Positions 17,058 through 25,364 of a stretch of 34,324 bases of DNA are shown here, piece by piece. The notes beneath the pieces were generated by a model that was not told the DNA's origin, did not search any database, and saw nothing but the letters and a program-made list of their open reading frames with translations. Source of the stretch: Flavobacteriales bacterium (GTDB lineage: Bacteria > Bacteroidota > Bacteroidia > Flavobacteriales > Flavobacteriaceae). The stretch spans positions 1 through 34,324 of the forward strand of contig SGZH01000012.1 in the NCBI GenBank assembly GCA_004214175.1, read 5' to 3'. The translations under genes were made by a program, and so were the position numbers. Positions within the stretch are counted from its first letter, which is position 1. Each line of letters starts with the position of its first letter.

Positions 17058-17401
17058 TGGGAAATAAACACACATCCGATATTCATATAAATGTAACTTT
17101 AGATGAAAATAAAATACCAGAACAATTGCAGTGGACAGCAAAAGATGGCGGTGTCGAAAACATGGAGTCCAAAGCTATATTTATGTCAGTTTGGGATCAT
17201 AAAGCAAAGGAAGCATTACGTATTGATTTATGGACTAAAGACATGCCGCTTGACGAAATGAAAATTTTCTTTCATCAAACTCTTACTGCAATGTCAGATA
17301 CTTTTGAGCGCGCAACAAATGATAATAAAATGAGCGCAACCATGCGTGATTTTTGTGATTATTTTGCTGAAAAATTAGCTATAAAAAAGGAAAATAATTA
17401 A
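17057..17401 (+). CDS. gldC: Gliding motility protein GldC
   Basis: Small soluble protein that improves gliding in F. johnsoniae when present but has no known enzymatic role. The 114-residue sequence begins with a histidine-containing beta segment (TSDIHINVTLDENKIPE). Its QWTAKDGG, AIFMSVWDHKAKEALRIDLW and HQTLTAMSDTFERAT stretches I recognise as GldC. It has no signal peptide or membrane segment, so it is probably cytoplasmic. Start ATG overlaps the gldB stop by one base, so translation is likely coupled. The 3' end overlaps the convergent yihA by 4 nt. Confidence 0.92.
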   Translation: MGNKHTSDIHINVTLDENKIPEQLQWTAKDGGVENMESKAIFMSVWDHKAKEALRIDLWTKDMPLDEMKIFFHQTLTAMSDTFERATNDNKMSATMRDFCDYFAEKLAIKKENN

Positions 17402-18006
17402 TCTTGGTTAGACATCAAGGAGTTAATCTCACTAATATAATTTAATACCTTATCTCTTCCACTTCCATTACTTGAGGATGTAATAAAATAATTTGGCATT
17501 TCTTCCCAAGACTCCAGCATTTTTAATTTATAATCTTCTATGTTTTTTGTCAATATACTTGGCTTCATTTTATCTTGTTTAGTAAAAATAATCGAAAAGG
17601 GTACTTGATTTTCGCCCATCCATTGCATAAACTCAAGATCTATTTTTTGTGGCTTATGTCTGCAATCTATAAGAACAAAAGCCAAAGCTAGTTGCTGTCT
17701 CTTTGAAAAATATTGTGTGATGAATTTTTGAAATTTTTTTTTACTACTTTTTGAAACTCTGGCATAACCATAACCGGGAAGATCTACTAAGAACCAATTT
17801 TTATTAATTAAGAAATGGTTAATTAACTGAGTTTTTCCTGGTTTTCCAGATGTTTTTGCTAAACTTTTCCTTTGCATTAGCATATTTATTAGTGAAGATT
17901 TACCAACATTAGATCTTCCAATAAAAGCGTACTCGATAAGTTTTTCTTTGGGGCATTTAGTAACATCACTGTTACTTATCACAAATTCCGCAGATTTAAT
18001 TTTCAT
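17398..18006 (-). CDS. yihA: Ribosome biogenesis GTPase YihA/EngB (YsxC)
   Basis: GTPase needed for assembly of the 50S subunit. The 202-residue protein is one G domain: G1 GRSNVGKSS at residues 30-38, G2 threonine in KPGKTQ, G3 DLPGYGYA from residue 75, G4 TKQD at 142-145 and a G5-like ITSSS. Length and motifs are normal for the EngB family. It is likely in one unit with the alpha/beta hydrolase gene, whose stop lies 9 nt before this start. Its 3' end overlaps gldC by 4 nt. Confidence 0.96.
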   Translation of the reverse strand: MKIKSAEFVISNSDVTKCPKEKLIEYAFIGRSNVGKSSLINMLMQRKSLAKTSGKPGKTQLINHFLINKNWFLVDLPGYGYARVSKSSKKKFQKFITQYFSKRQQLALAFVLIDCRHKPQKIDLEFMQWMGENQVPFSIIFTKQDKMKPSILTKNIEDYKLKMLESWEEMPNYFITSSSNGSGRDKVLNYISEINSLMSNQD

Positions 18007-18015
18007 TTTAAAATT

Positions 18016-18780
18016 TTAAAACTTTCTACTCAAAAGCCAATTGTATAGAAGCTCATTAAATTCATCTGGATGTTCCATCATTGCAGCATGTCCACATTTA
18101 TCAATCCAAAACAAATTTGAGTCAGGTAATAATTCATTGAACTCCTTTGCCACCTCAGGGGGTGTAACGGTGTCGTTTTTACCCCAAATGATACAAGTTG
18201 GGGTATTCATTTTTGGCAAATCTTTTGCCATATTGTGACGGATAGCACTTTTTGCTATTGCTAAAGTTTTAATTAATTTATTTCGGTCGTTTACCGTTTC
18301 AAAAACTTCATCTACTAGTTCTTTTGTTGCTATTGCCGGGTCATAAAATACATCCTCTGCTTTTTTCTTGATGTATTCATAATCACCTCTTTTAGGGAAA
18401 GATCCTCCCATTGCACTTTCATACAATCCAGAACTTCCAGTAATCACAAGTGCTTTTATTTTTTCAGGAAATAATTTAGTACAATATAAACCAATGTGTC
18501 CTCCTAATGAATTTCCAACAAGTATCACTTGGTTGCATCCTATATGGTTAATGAATTCTAGAACATATTCTGAGAAGTTTTTAACGTTGGTTTTTAACAA
18601 AGGCATTTCATAAATCGGTAATTCAGGTAATAAAATACGATATCCTTTTTTAGATAAAAAATAAGTTACTCCATCAAAGTTACTTAATCCCCCCATGAGC
18701 CCATGCAAAACAACAATAGGTTTTCCTTCTCCAACGTCTAGGTAAGTGAATTTTCCTTCTTTTTTTAACTGATGCGTCAT
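18016..18780 (-). CDS. Alpha/beta-fold hydrolase
   Basis: Serine hydrolase of unknown substrate. I take the ATG at 18780, giving 254 residues beginning MTHQLKKEGKFTYLDVGEGK. A longer frame from a TTG at 18834 would use the promoter's own TTG as start codon, so it is rejected. The oxyanion-hole HGLMGG is at 26-31, the nucleophile elbow GNSLGG gives S91, GKNDTVTP gives D203 and CGHAA gives H231, so the triad is complete. No signal peptide is seen; it should be cytoplasmic. It is conserved next to engB and mraZ in flavobacteria as I recall, but the reaction is not known; esterase or C-C hydrolase are both possible. Confidence 0.9.
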   Translation of the reverse strand: MTHQLKKEGKFTYLDVGEGKPIVVLHGLMGGLSNFDGVTYFLSKKGYRILLPELPIYEMPLLKTNVKNFSEYVLEFINHIGCNQVILVGNSLGGHIGLYCTKLFPEKIKALVITGSSGLYESAMGGSFPKRGDYEYIKKKAEDVFYDPAIATKELVDEVFETVNDRNKLIKTLAIAKSAIRHNMAKDLPKMNTPTCIIWGKNDTVTPPEVAKEFNELLPDSNLFWIDKCGHAAMMEHPDEFNELLYNWLLSRKF

Positions 18781-18802
18781 GTTAATAGCTAGAAATGATA
18801 AA

Positions 18803-18834
18803 CAAAAGTACGCATTTTTATTTTCAACTTTCAA
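18803..18834 (-). promoter_or_regulatory. Promoter of the hydrolase-yihA unit
   Basis: On the minus strand TTG (rc of 18832-18834), a 21-nt spacer and TACTTTTG (rc of 18803-18810) match TTG-N21-TAnnTTTG exactly. Transcription would start near 18796, 16 nt ahead of the ATG at 18780. Confidence 0.7.
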
Positions 18835-18883
18835 TAAATATAACCCCTTACAATTTAGAGTTCTATAATTTATTGAATTTTAA

Positions 18884-18930
18884 GTGGTAAAACTTATTAA
18901 CAATGTGGTAATTTGTGGTAAAAAGTGGTA
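18884..18930 (+). promoter_or_regulatory. MraZ operator: four phased GTGGTA boxes
   Basis: GTGGTA occurs at 18884, 18905, 18915 and 18925. The last three are spaced by exactly 10 nt and the first by 21 nt (two helix turns), so all face the same side of DNA. MraZ in E. coli binds TGGG-type direct repeats with a 10-nt period ahead of its own gene; this array has the same form and position. The boxes lie just upstream of, and overlap, the promoter of mraZ, which suggests autoregulation of the dcw operon. Confidence 0.75.
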
Positions 18931-18947
18931 AAAGTTCTATATATTTG
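18913..18947 (+). promoter_or_regulatory. dcw operon promoter ahead of mraZ
   Basis: TATATTTG at 18940-18947 is a full match to TAnnTTTG. The nearest TTG, at 18913-18915, is 24 nt upstream, slightly long, and falls inside the MraZ box array. Transcription would begin near 18954, about 23 nt ahead of mraZ. No other clear promoter is seen until the window end. Confidence 0.6.
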
Positions 18948-18976
18948 AATTAATAATTTTTTAAAACAAAACCTCT

Positions 18977-19450
18977 ATGCTCAATTTAATTGGGACTTAT
19001 GAATGTAAGGCAGATATAAAAGGACGTGTTATGATCCCCACTGCTTTAAAAAAACAATTAGCTCCGGTTTCAACTCGTGGGTTTGTAATTAAGCGTGCGG
19101 TATTTCAGTCTTGTTTAGAATTGTATCCAATGGAAGAGTGGTTGTTGTTAATGAAGAAAATGAGCAGTTTAAATCGTTTTAATAGAAAGAACAATGATTT
19201 TATCAGAAGATTTACAGCAGGTGTAAGGTCTCTAGAAATGGATGCTGCTGGAAGATTGCTAATTCCAAAAGACTTATCAGGTTTTGCAGGAATAAAGAAA
19301 GAGATAGTAATTTCTTCAGCTATAAATATAGTTGAGATTTGGGATAAAAATAAATACGAACAGGCTATTAACGAAGCAGCTAGTGATTTTGCTGATCTTG
19401 CTGAAGAAGTAATGGGAGACGAAAGTGATGGAGCTAATGGAATATCATAA
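18977..19450 (+). CDS. mraZ: Transcriptional regulator MraZ
   Basis: DNA-binding repressor of the division and cell-wall cluster. The 157-residue protein has two SpoVT-AbrB-like swapped-hairpin domains. The first includes GTYECKADIKGRVMIPTALK (residues 5-24) and the second the matching LEMDAAGRLLIPKDL near 90-104; the D-x-x-G-R-x-x-I-P pattern in each is the DNA-binding loop. Its target is likely the GTGGTA array just upstream. The 3' end overlaps rsmH by 14 nt in a different frame. Confidence 0.96.
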   Translation: MLNLIGTYECKADIKGRVMIPTALKKQLAPVSTRGFVIKRAVFQSCLELYPMEEWLLLMKKMSSLNRFNRKNNDFIRRFTAGVRSLEMDAAGRLLIPKDLSGFAGIKKEIVISSAINIVEIWDKNKYEQAINEAASDFADLAEEVMGDESDGANGIS

Positions 19451-20333
19451 ACCAGTTTTATTAACTGAAACGGTTGACGGCTTAAATGTAAAGCCTGATG
19501 GTATTTATGTGGATGTTACTTTTGGCGGAGGTGGACATTCCAAGGAAATATTAAATAGATTAGGAGAGGAAGGAAGATTGGTTGCTTTTGATCAAGATGA
19601 GGATTCTATAGTAAACATAATTAATGATTCTCGATTTTTATTGATTAATGAAAATTTTAGATACCTAAAGCAGTTTTTAAAATTTAATAGCATATCAAAA
19701 GTAGACGGAATTTTAGGTGATTTTGGAGTCTCGTCTCATCAGTTTAATGTCGCTGAACGAGGATTTTCAACTCGATTTGAAGCGAAATTAGATATGAGGA
19801 TGAATAAAAAATCACCCTTCTCGGCTTTTGATGTAATTAACAAGTATTCGGAAGAAAAATTAAGACTAGTTTTTTACAACTATGGCGAATTAAGAGCAGC
19901 AGCTGGTATAGCAAGAGTTATTGTTGAAAATAGACAACAAAGGCCTATTGTATCCTCTGAACAATTAAAAAACTCTTTAGGTAGATTTTTACCAAAGCAT
20001 CGAGAAAGTAAAATTTTAGCTCAAATTTATCAAGCAATTAGGATTGAGGTTAATCAAGAACTAGCTGCTCTGAAAGACTTTTTAAGTCAGACTATTGACG
20101 TTTTGAATTCTGGTGGAAGACTGAGTCTAATTTCATACCATTCTCTTGAAGACCGTTTGGTAAAAAGATTTATAAGAAACGGACTTTTTGAGGGAGAACC
20201 AGAAAAAGATGTATTCGGAAGGGTTGATATTCCATTTAAAAAAATTGGAAAATTTATAATACCAACCCATGATGAAATAAAAAGAAACAATAGAGCTAGA
20301 AGTGCAAAGCTCCGAATTGCAGAGAAATTATGA
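19437..20333 (+). CDS. rsmH: 16S rRNA m4C1402 methyltransferase RsmH
   Basis: SAM-dependent N4-methyltransferase for C1402 of 16S rRNA. From ATG 19437 it has 298 residues and begins MEYHKPVLLTETVDGL, the normal RsmH start; GTG 19425 and ATG 19428 are possible upstream starts. The SAM site VDVTFGGGGHS lies near residues 23-33. GDFGVSSHQF, RGFSTRF and LDMRMN follow, and the C-terminal SYHSLEDRLVKRF is conserved. All start choices overlap the end of mraZ. The stop overlaps the ftsL start (ATGA). Confidence 0.96.
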   Translation: MEYHKPVLLTETVDGLNVKPDGIYVDVTFGGGGHSKEILNRLGEEGRLVAFDQDEDSIVNIINDSRFLLINENFRYLKQFLKFNSISKVDGILGDFGVSSHQFNVAERGFSTRFEAKLDMRMNKKSPFSAFDVINKYSEEKLRLVFYNYGELRAAAGIARVIVENRQQRPIVSSEQLKNSLGRFLPKHRESKILAQIYQAIRIEVNQELAALKDFLSQTIDVLNSGGRLSLISYHSLEDRLVKRFIRNGLFEGEPEKDVFGRVDIPFKKIGKFIIPTHDEIKRNNRARSAKLRIAEKL

Positions 20334-20647
20334 AAAAAGGGTTTTATGATTTATTGAAAGGAAAATTTTTGATAAGCGATGATGCTTTTAAGAATTGGCG
20401 CTTTATATTTTTTATATCTGTATTGATGATGCTAATGATTGGAAGTTCCCACAGGGCAGACAAAAAAGTACATAAAATTGCTCAACTTAATAATGAATTT
20501 AAAGAAATTAAAAGTGAATATGTAGACGTAAGGATGATTTTAATGCAGTCAAAAATGGAAACAAAAATAATTTCGGCTATGGAGAAAAATGAACTGGTTC
20601 CTTCAGAAAATCCTCCTCAAAAAATAATAATTAAAAAACAAAACTAG
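20330..20647 (+). CDS. ftsL: FtsL-like cell division protein
   Basis: Short bitopic membrane protein in the FtsL position of the dcw cluster. Of 105 residues, about 1-22 are a cytoplasmic segment, about 24-40 a single membrane helix, and about 42-85 a helical coiled-coil-like stretch, as in FtsL. A basic tail follows. Sequence similarity to E. coli FtsL is low, as usual for this family, so the call depends on layout: size, topology and position between rsmH and ftsI. It should join FtsQ in the division scaffold and activate FtsWI. Start overlaps rsmH by 4 nt; ftsI begins 2 nt after the stop. Confidence 0.85.
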   Translation: MKKGFYDLLKGKFLISDDAFKNWRFIFFISVLMMLMIGSSHRADKKVHKIAQLNNEFKEIKSEYVDVRMILMQSKMETKIISAMEKNELVPSENPPQKIIIKKQN

Positions 20648-20649
20648 CT

Positions 20650-22650
20650 TTGCCAATTGAAGAAAAAAACATACTGAATCGCTTATATTTTATTGCTGGA
20701 GGTATGTTTCTATTCACTTTACTAATAGCTTTTAAAATAATCAATATTCAATTTGTCGATGGCGAAAAGTACCGGGCGCTCGCAAAAAAAAATACAATTA
20801 AAAATTGGGTTATTCCCTCAAGTAGAGGAAATATTTATGCTGATGATGGTAGTCTTTTAGCAACTTCTGTTCCTAAGTATGAAATACGATTTGATGCGTT
20901 AACAGTTTCAACTACTACATTTAATGAGCATCTTCCTGCCTTAGCTGAGTCTATGTCTGAAATGTATAATAAGCCTCAGGCTTATTATATTAAAAAGTTT
21001 AAAAACGCTCGAGCTACTAAAAATAGATATTTATTGGTGGCAAAAAATTTAGGTTATTCCGATTATATAAAAATAAAAAACTTTCCACTTTTAAGACTGG
21101 GACCATACAAAGGAGGTCTTATTGTAAAGCAAAATAATATTAGAGAACACCCAATTGGAAAAGTTGCTGAGCGTTTAGTGGGAAATGAAAAAAAAGGAGC
21201 TCCTGGCACCTATGATATTGGGTTTGAAGGAGCCTATGATGAATATTTAAAAGGAAAAGATGGGAAGCGCTTAAAGCAAAAAATTGCAAAAGGTCAATGG
21301 AAGCCAGTTTTTGATGAAAATGAAATAGAACCTGAAGATGGGTATGATGTGATAACGACCATAAATATAAATATTCAAGATATAGCCCATCATTCTCTTT
21401 TAAGTCAATTGGAATATTACGAAGCAGAACACGGCTGTGTAATTGTCATGGAAGTAGCATCAGGCGAAATCAAAGCAGTATCCAATCTTGGGAGAACAAG
21501 CAAGGGAACCTATTACGAAAAATTAAATTATGCAGTGGGTGAGTCTCATGAACCAGGATCTACTTTTAAAGTAGCTTCTTTAATGGCAGCCCTAGAAGAT
21601 AAAGTTATAGACACAAGTTCTGTCATTGATACTAAAAGAGGAGTTAAAAATTTTTATGGAAGAAAAATTTATGATTCACACAGAGGCGGTTATGGTGAAA
21701 TTTCTGTAGCCAGAGCTTTAGAAGTTTCCTCAAATATTGGTTTTGCAACTTTTATAGATGAGGCTTATAAAGAGAATCCAAAGATGTTTATCGATAGGTT
21801 AGAATCCTTCAACCTTAAAGACACTATTGGTATATCAATAAAAGGAGAAGGAAAACCAATGATACCAGGTCCAGGTCATAAAAAATGGAGTAAAAATGCT
21901 CTTCCTTCAATGGCATACGGTTATAATTTAAGATTAACACCCTTACAGACACTAAATTTTTATAATGCAATTGCTAATAATGGTGTGATGGTAAAGCCGA
22001 GATTTATAAAAGAAATTCGTGCTTGGAATGAAACAATTTTAACTTTTAATAAAGAAATTATTAACCCAGAATTAGCTTCAATAAACACCATTTTAAAAAT
22101 TCAAGAAATCTTAAAAAATATAATGGTTAGAGGTACTGGAAAGAAGTTGTATTCATCAAATTTCTCAATGGCCGGTAAAACAGGTACAGCACAGACAGAA
22201 TATTGGATGAAAGATTGGACTGAAAACAAACGATATATCTCTTCCTTTGCTGGTTACTTTCCTGCAGAAAATCCAAAGTATTCCTGTATAGTTATCATTC
22301 ATAAGCCAAGTACCAACAAAGGATATTATGGTGCAGATGTCTCTGGACCTGTATTTAAAAGAATTGCACAAAAAATATTTACTGTTTCTCCTCAATTAGT
22401 TGAGGTTTCAGATATAAATGAAAAAGATGAATTAGTTATTGCTGATTATGAGCTCTATTATGAAAAATTACAAAATGAAAGTATTACAATTCCAAATGTG
22501 GTTGGAATGGCAGGAATGGACGCAGTTTCACTTCTAGAAAATATTGGGTTGAATGTAAAAATTGTAGGTAATGGAACGGTCAATAAACAATCATTAAAAT
22601 CTGGAAGTAAAATTAGATTTGGTAAAAAAATAACACTCTATTTATCATGA
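20650..22650 (+). CDS. ftsI: Septal peptidoglycan transpeptidase FtsI (PBP) with PASTA domain
   Basis: Class B penicillin-binding protein that crosslinks septal peptidoglycan with FtsW. The 666-residue protein starts at TTG 20650, 2 nt after ftsL; the next ATG falls inside the membrane helix. One N-terminal helix lies at about 12-31 and the pedestal domain, with SSRGNIYADDGS, at about 55-230. The transpeptidase domain has SxxK at S304-K307 (EPGSTFK), SSN at 360-362 and KTGT at 510-513. A single PASTA domain at about 600-666 (IPNVVGMAGMDAVSLL) ends the protein. The 3' end overlaps murE by 4 nt. All catalytic motifs are intact. Confidence 0.96.
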   Translation: MPIEEKNILNRLYFIAGGMFLFTLLIAFKIINIQFVDGEKYRALAKKNTIKNWVIPSSRGNIYADDGSLLATSVPKYEIRFDALTVSTTTFNEHLPALAESMSEMYNKPQAYYIKKFKNARATKNRYLLVAKNLGYSDYIKIKNFPLLRLGPYKGGLIVKQNNIREHPIGKVAERLVGNEKKGAPGTYDIGFEGAYDEYLKGKDGKRLKQKIAKGQWKPVFDENEIEPEDGYDVITTININIQDIAHHSLLSQLEYYEAEHGCVIVMEVASGEIKAVSNLGRTSKGTYYEKLNYAVGESHEPGSTFKVASLMAALEDKVIDTSSVIDTKRGVKNFYGRKIYDSHRGGYGEISVARALEVSSNIGFATFIDEAYKENPKMFIDRLESFNLKDTIGISIKGEGKPMIPGPGHKKWSKNALPSMAYGYNLRLTPLQTLNFYNAIANNGVMVKPRFIKEIRAWNETILTFNKEIINPELASINTILKIQEILKNIMVRGTGKKLYSSNFSMAGKTGTAQTEYWMKDWTENKRYISSFAGYFPAENPKYSCIVIIHKPSTNKGYYGADVSGPVFKRIAQKIFTVSPQLVEVSDINEKDELVIADYELYYEKLQNESITIPNVVGMAGMDAVSLLENIGLNVKIVGNGTVNKQSLKSGSKIRFGKKITLYLS

Positions 22651-24110
22651 AATTATTAAAGGATATATTGTATAGGGTGACGATAAATAGAGTAACAGGA
22701 AGCACTTCTGTAGCAATTAATAATATTGAGTTTGACTCAAGAAAAATAAAATTTAATGATGTTTTTGTTGCTATAAAGGGAGTTTTATCTGACGGTCACG
22801 ATTATATTGAAAAGGCTACAGATTTAGGAGCCTTGGTTGTAATTTGTGAAAAAATTCCTGATAAAATTATCAATGGCATTACCTATGTAGAAGTTGATAA
22901 TTCAAATCTTGCTCTTTCAGTTTTAGCAGCTAATTATTACGGAAATCCATCAGATGATATTCAATTAATTGGAATTACAGGAACTAATGGCAAAACAACA
23001 GTAGCCACTTTATTATATAAATTATTTAAAAAGGCAGGTTTTAAAGTAGGATTGTTATCTACTGTCAAAATCTTTGTTGATAATAAAGAATATAAAGCCA
23101 CCCATACAACACCAGATTCATTAACTATTAATAAGTATTTAAAAGAAATGGTAGATGAGGGAATAGAATTTTGTTTCATGGAGGTTAGTTCACATGGAAT
23201 AGACCAAATGAGGACAAGAAATTTAAATTTTAAAGGTGCTGTTTTCACAAATTTAACTCATGATCATTTAGATTATCATAAAGATTTTGAAGCCTACCGA
23301 GACGTAAAAAAAATGTTTTTTGATCAATTATCAAAAAACGCCTTTGCACTTACCAATTCCGATGATAAAAATGGTAAGTATATGCTTCAAAATACCAATG
23401 CAAAAAAACACACCTATGCTTTAAAATCTATAGCAGATTATAAATCTCAAGTATTAGAAAATCAATTTAATGGATTGTTGTTAAAAATTAATGGTCAGGA
23501 ACTATGGGTAAAATTAATTGGAATCTTTAATGCTTATAACTTATTAGCTATTTATGCAGTAGCTGACTTACTTGGGCTGGAAAATTTAGAGATTTTACAA
23601 TTGATGAGTGAATTGGAAAGTGTAGATGGTCGATTTCAATATGTAGTTTCAAAAAATAATATTACAGCAATTGTTGACTATGCACATACGCCAGATGCTC
23701 TTAAAAATATACTAGATACTATTAATAATATTAGGTCAAAAAATGAAGATTTAATTACGATTGTTGGTTGTGGAGGTGACAGAGATATAGCTAAAAGGCC
23801 TAAAATGGGAAATATTGCAGCTTCTTTGAGTTCTAAGGTAATATTTACTAGTGATAATCCACGAAGTGAAAATCCAGCTACCATAATTGAGTCTATGGAA
23901 GAAGGAGTGTCTGGAGAACATTTTAATAAAACTTTATCTATTTCAGACAGAAAACAAGCAATCAAAACAGCTTGTCAACTAGCAAAAAATGGGGATATAA
24001 TATTGATTGCAGGTAAAGGTCATGAAACCTATCAAGAAATAAAAGGGAAACGGATTGATTTTGATGATTATAAAATTATTAACGAATTATTAATAGCTCT
24101 AAAAAAATAA
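22647..24110 (+). CDS. murE: UDP-MurNAc-tripeptide synthetase, meso-diaminopimelate type
   Basis: Adds the third residue of the peptidoglycan stem peptide using ATP, in the cytoplasm. The 487-residue protein has the Mur ligase P-loop GITGTNGKTT at 109-118, the family His/Asp region NLTHDHLDYH at about 202-211 and VDYAHTPDAL near 343-352. DNPR at 403-406 is the signature of enzymes that take meso-diaminopimelate rather than lysine, so the wall should be of the DAP type. Start overlaps ftsI by 4 nt (ATGA); mraY follows 3 nt after the stop. Confidence 0.96.
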   Translation: MKLLKDILYRVTINRVTGSTSVAINNIEFDSRKIKFNDVFVAIKGVLSDGHDYIEKATDLGALVVICEKIPDKIINGITYVEVDNSNLALSVLAANYYGNPSDDIQLIGITGTNGKTTVATLLYKLFKKAGFKVGLLSTVKIFVDNKEYKATHTTPDSLTINKYLKEMVDEGIEFCFMEVSSHGIDQMRTRNLNFKGAVFTNLTHDHLDYHKDFEAYRDVKKMFFDQLSKNAFALTNSDDKNGKYMLQNTNAKKHTYALKSIADYKSQVLENQFNGLLLKINGQELWVKLIGIFNAYNLLAIYAVADLLGLENLEILQLMSELESVDGRFQYVVSKNNITAIVDYAHTPDALKNILDTINNIRSKNEDLITIVGCGGDRDIAKRPKMGNIAASLSSKVIFTSDNPRSENPATIIESMEEGVSGEHFNKTLSISDRKQAIKTACQLAKNGDIILIAGKGHETYQEIKGKRIDFDDYKIINELLIALKK

Positions 24111-24113
24111 TTT

Positions 24114-25346
24114 ATGTTGTATTATCTATTTGATTATTTAGAAAAAACCTACCATATTCCTGGGGCTGGACTTTTTCAGTTTTTAACTTTTAGAGCAGCC
24201 TTAGCTGTTGTTTTTTCATTACTTATTGCTGCAATATATGGTAAAAAAATTATCAACTATTTAAGAAAAAAACAAGTTGGTGAAACGATTCGTGATTTAG
24301 GTTTAGAGGGGCAAATCGAAAAGGGAGGTACTCCAACAATGGGAGGTATTATCATTATTATGGCTACGATTATCCCAACTCTTCTTTTTGCAAAGCTAGA
24401 AAATATTTATGTAATACTTCTTTTAGTAACAACTATATGGATGGGTGTTATTGGATTTATTGATGATTATATAAAAATATTTAAAAAAAATAAAGAAGGA
24501 TTATCAGGTAAATTTAAAGTTATTGGACAAGTTGGCTTAGGGCTTATTGTTGGAGCTACCATGTATTTTCACGAAGATATAACAATTAAAAGACACAAAG
24601 AAGTATCGAAAAATCTAATTGAAACTAGTGCTAATAGTCAAATCTCTGAATTTTATCCAGAGGAAAAGACCTTACTTACGACTATTCCTTTTGTTAAGAA
24701 AAATGAATTTAACTATGAAAGTTTAATAAGTTGGATTGGAGAGGATGCTCGAGATTATGTGTGGCTAATATTTATTCCTATTGTAATATTTATCATAACA
24801 GCAGTCTCTAATGGAGCAAATTTGACTGACGGAATCGACGGTTTAGCTGCAGGGACTTCTGCTATCATTGGAGTTACATTGGCATTGTTTGCCTGGGTAT
24901 CAGGTAATATTATTTTTTCAGATTATCTAAATATCATGTATATCCCCAATACTGGAGAGCTAACCATTTTTATAATGTCTTTTGTTGGTGCTCTAATTGG
25001 ATTTTTATGGTATAATACATATCCAGCTCAAGTTTTTATGGGAGATACAGGCAGTTTAACTATTGGCGGTATTATAGCAGTTATTGCAATAGCAATTCGA
25101 AAAGAATGGTTAATACCAATTTTATGTGGAATTTTTTTAATGGAAAACTTATCTGTTGTGATGCAAGTAGGTTGGTTTAAGTATACTAAAAAGAAGTTCG
25201 GTGAGGGACGTAGAATATTTAAGATGTCTCCCCTTCATCATCATTATCAAAAATCTGGATTTCATGAAAGTAAAATTGTAACTCGATTTTGGATTGTTGG
25301 TTTATTTCTGGCAATTATTACGATTGCAACATTAAAAATAAGATAG
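24114..25346 (+). CDS. mraY: Phospho-MurNAc-pentapeptide transferase (MraY), with long periplasmic insert
   Basis: Integral membrane enzyme that makes lipid I from undecaprenyl phosphate and UDP-MurNAc-pentapeptide. At 410 residues it is longer than the usual 360. Conserved motifs: GGTPTMGG at 71-78, FIDDYIK with catalytic D117 and D118, NLTDGIDGL with D239, GDTGSL, and the His-rich [11 protein letters not shown] near the end. The extra length lies mostly at about residues 152-215, a polar stretch between the fourth and fifth helices that should face the periplasm. I recall such an insert as common in Bacteroidetes MraY. About ten membrane helices fit the hydrophobic pattern. Confidence 0.96.
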   Translation: MLYYLFDYLEKTYHIPGAGLFQFLTFRAALAVVFSLLIAAIYGKKIINYLRKKQVGETIRDLGLEGQIEKGGTPTMGGIIIIMATIIPTLLFAKLENIYVILLLVTTIWMGVIGFIDDYIKIFKKNKEGLSGKFKVIGQVGLGLIVGATMYFHEDITIKRHKEVSKNLIETSANSQISEFYPEEKTLLTTIPFVKKNEFNYESLISWIGEDARDYVWLIFIPIVIFIITAVSNGANLTDGIDGLAAGTSAIIGVTLALFAWVSGNIIFSDYLNIMYIPNTGELTIFIMSFVGALIGFLWYNTYPAQVFMGDTGSLTIGGIIAVIAIAIRKEWLIPILCGIFLMENLSVVMQVGWFKYTKKKFGEGRRIFKMSPLHHHYQKSGFHESKIVTRFWIVGLFLAIITIATLKIR

Positions 25347-25364
25347 GAAATTAATTTATTAAAG

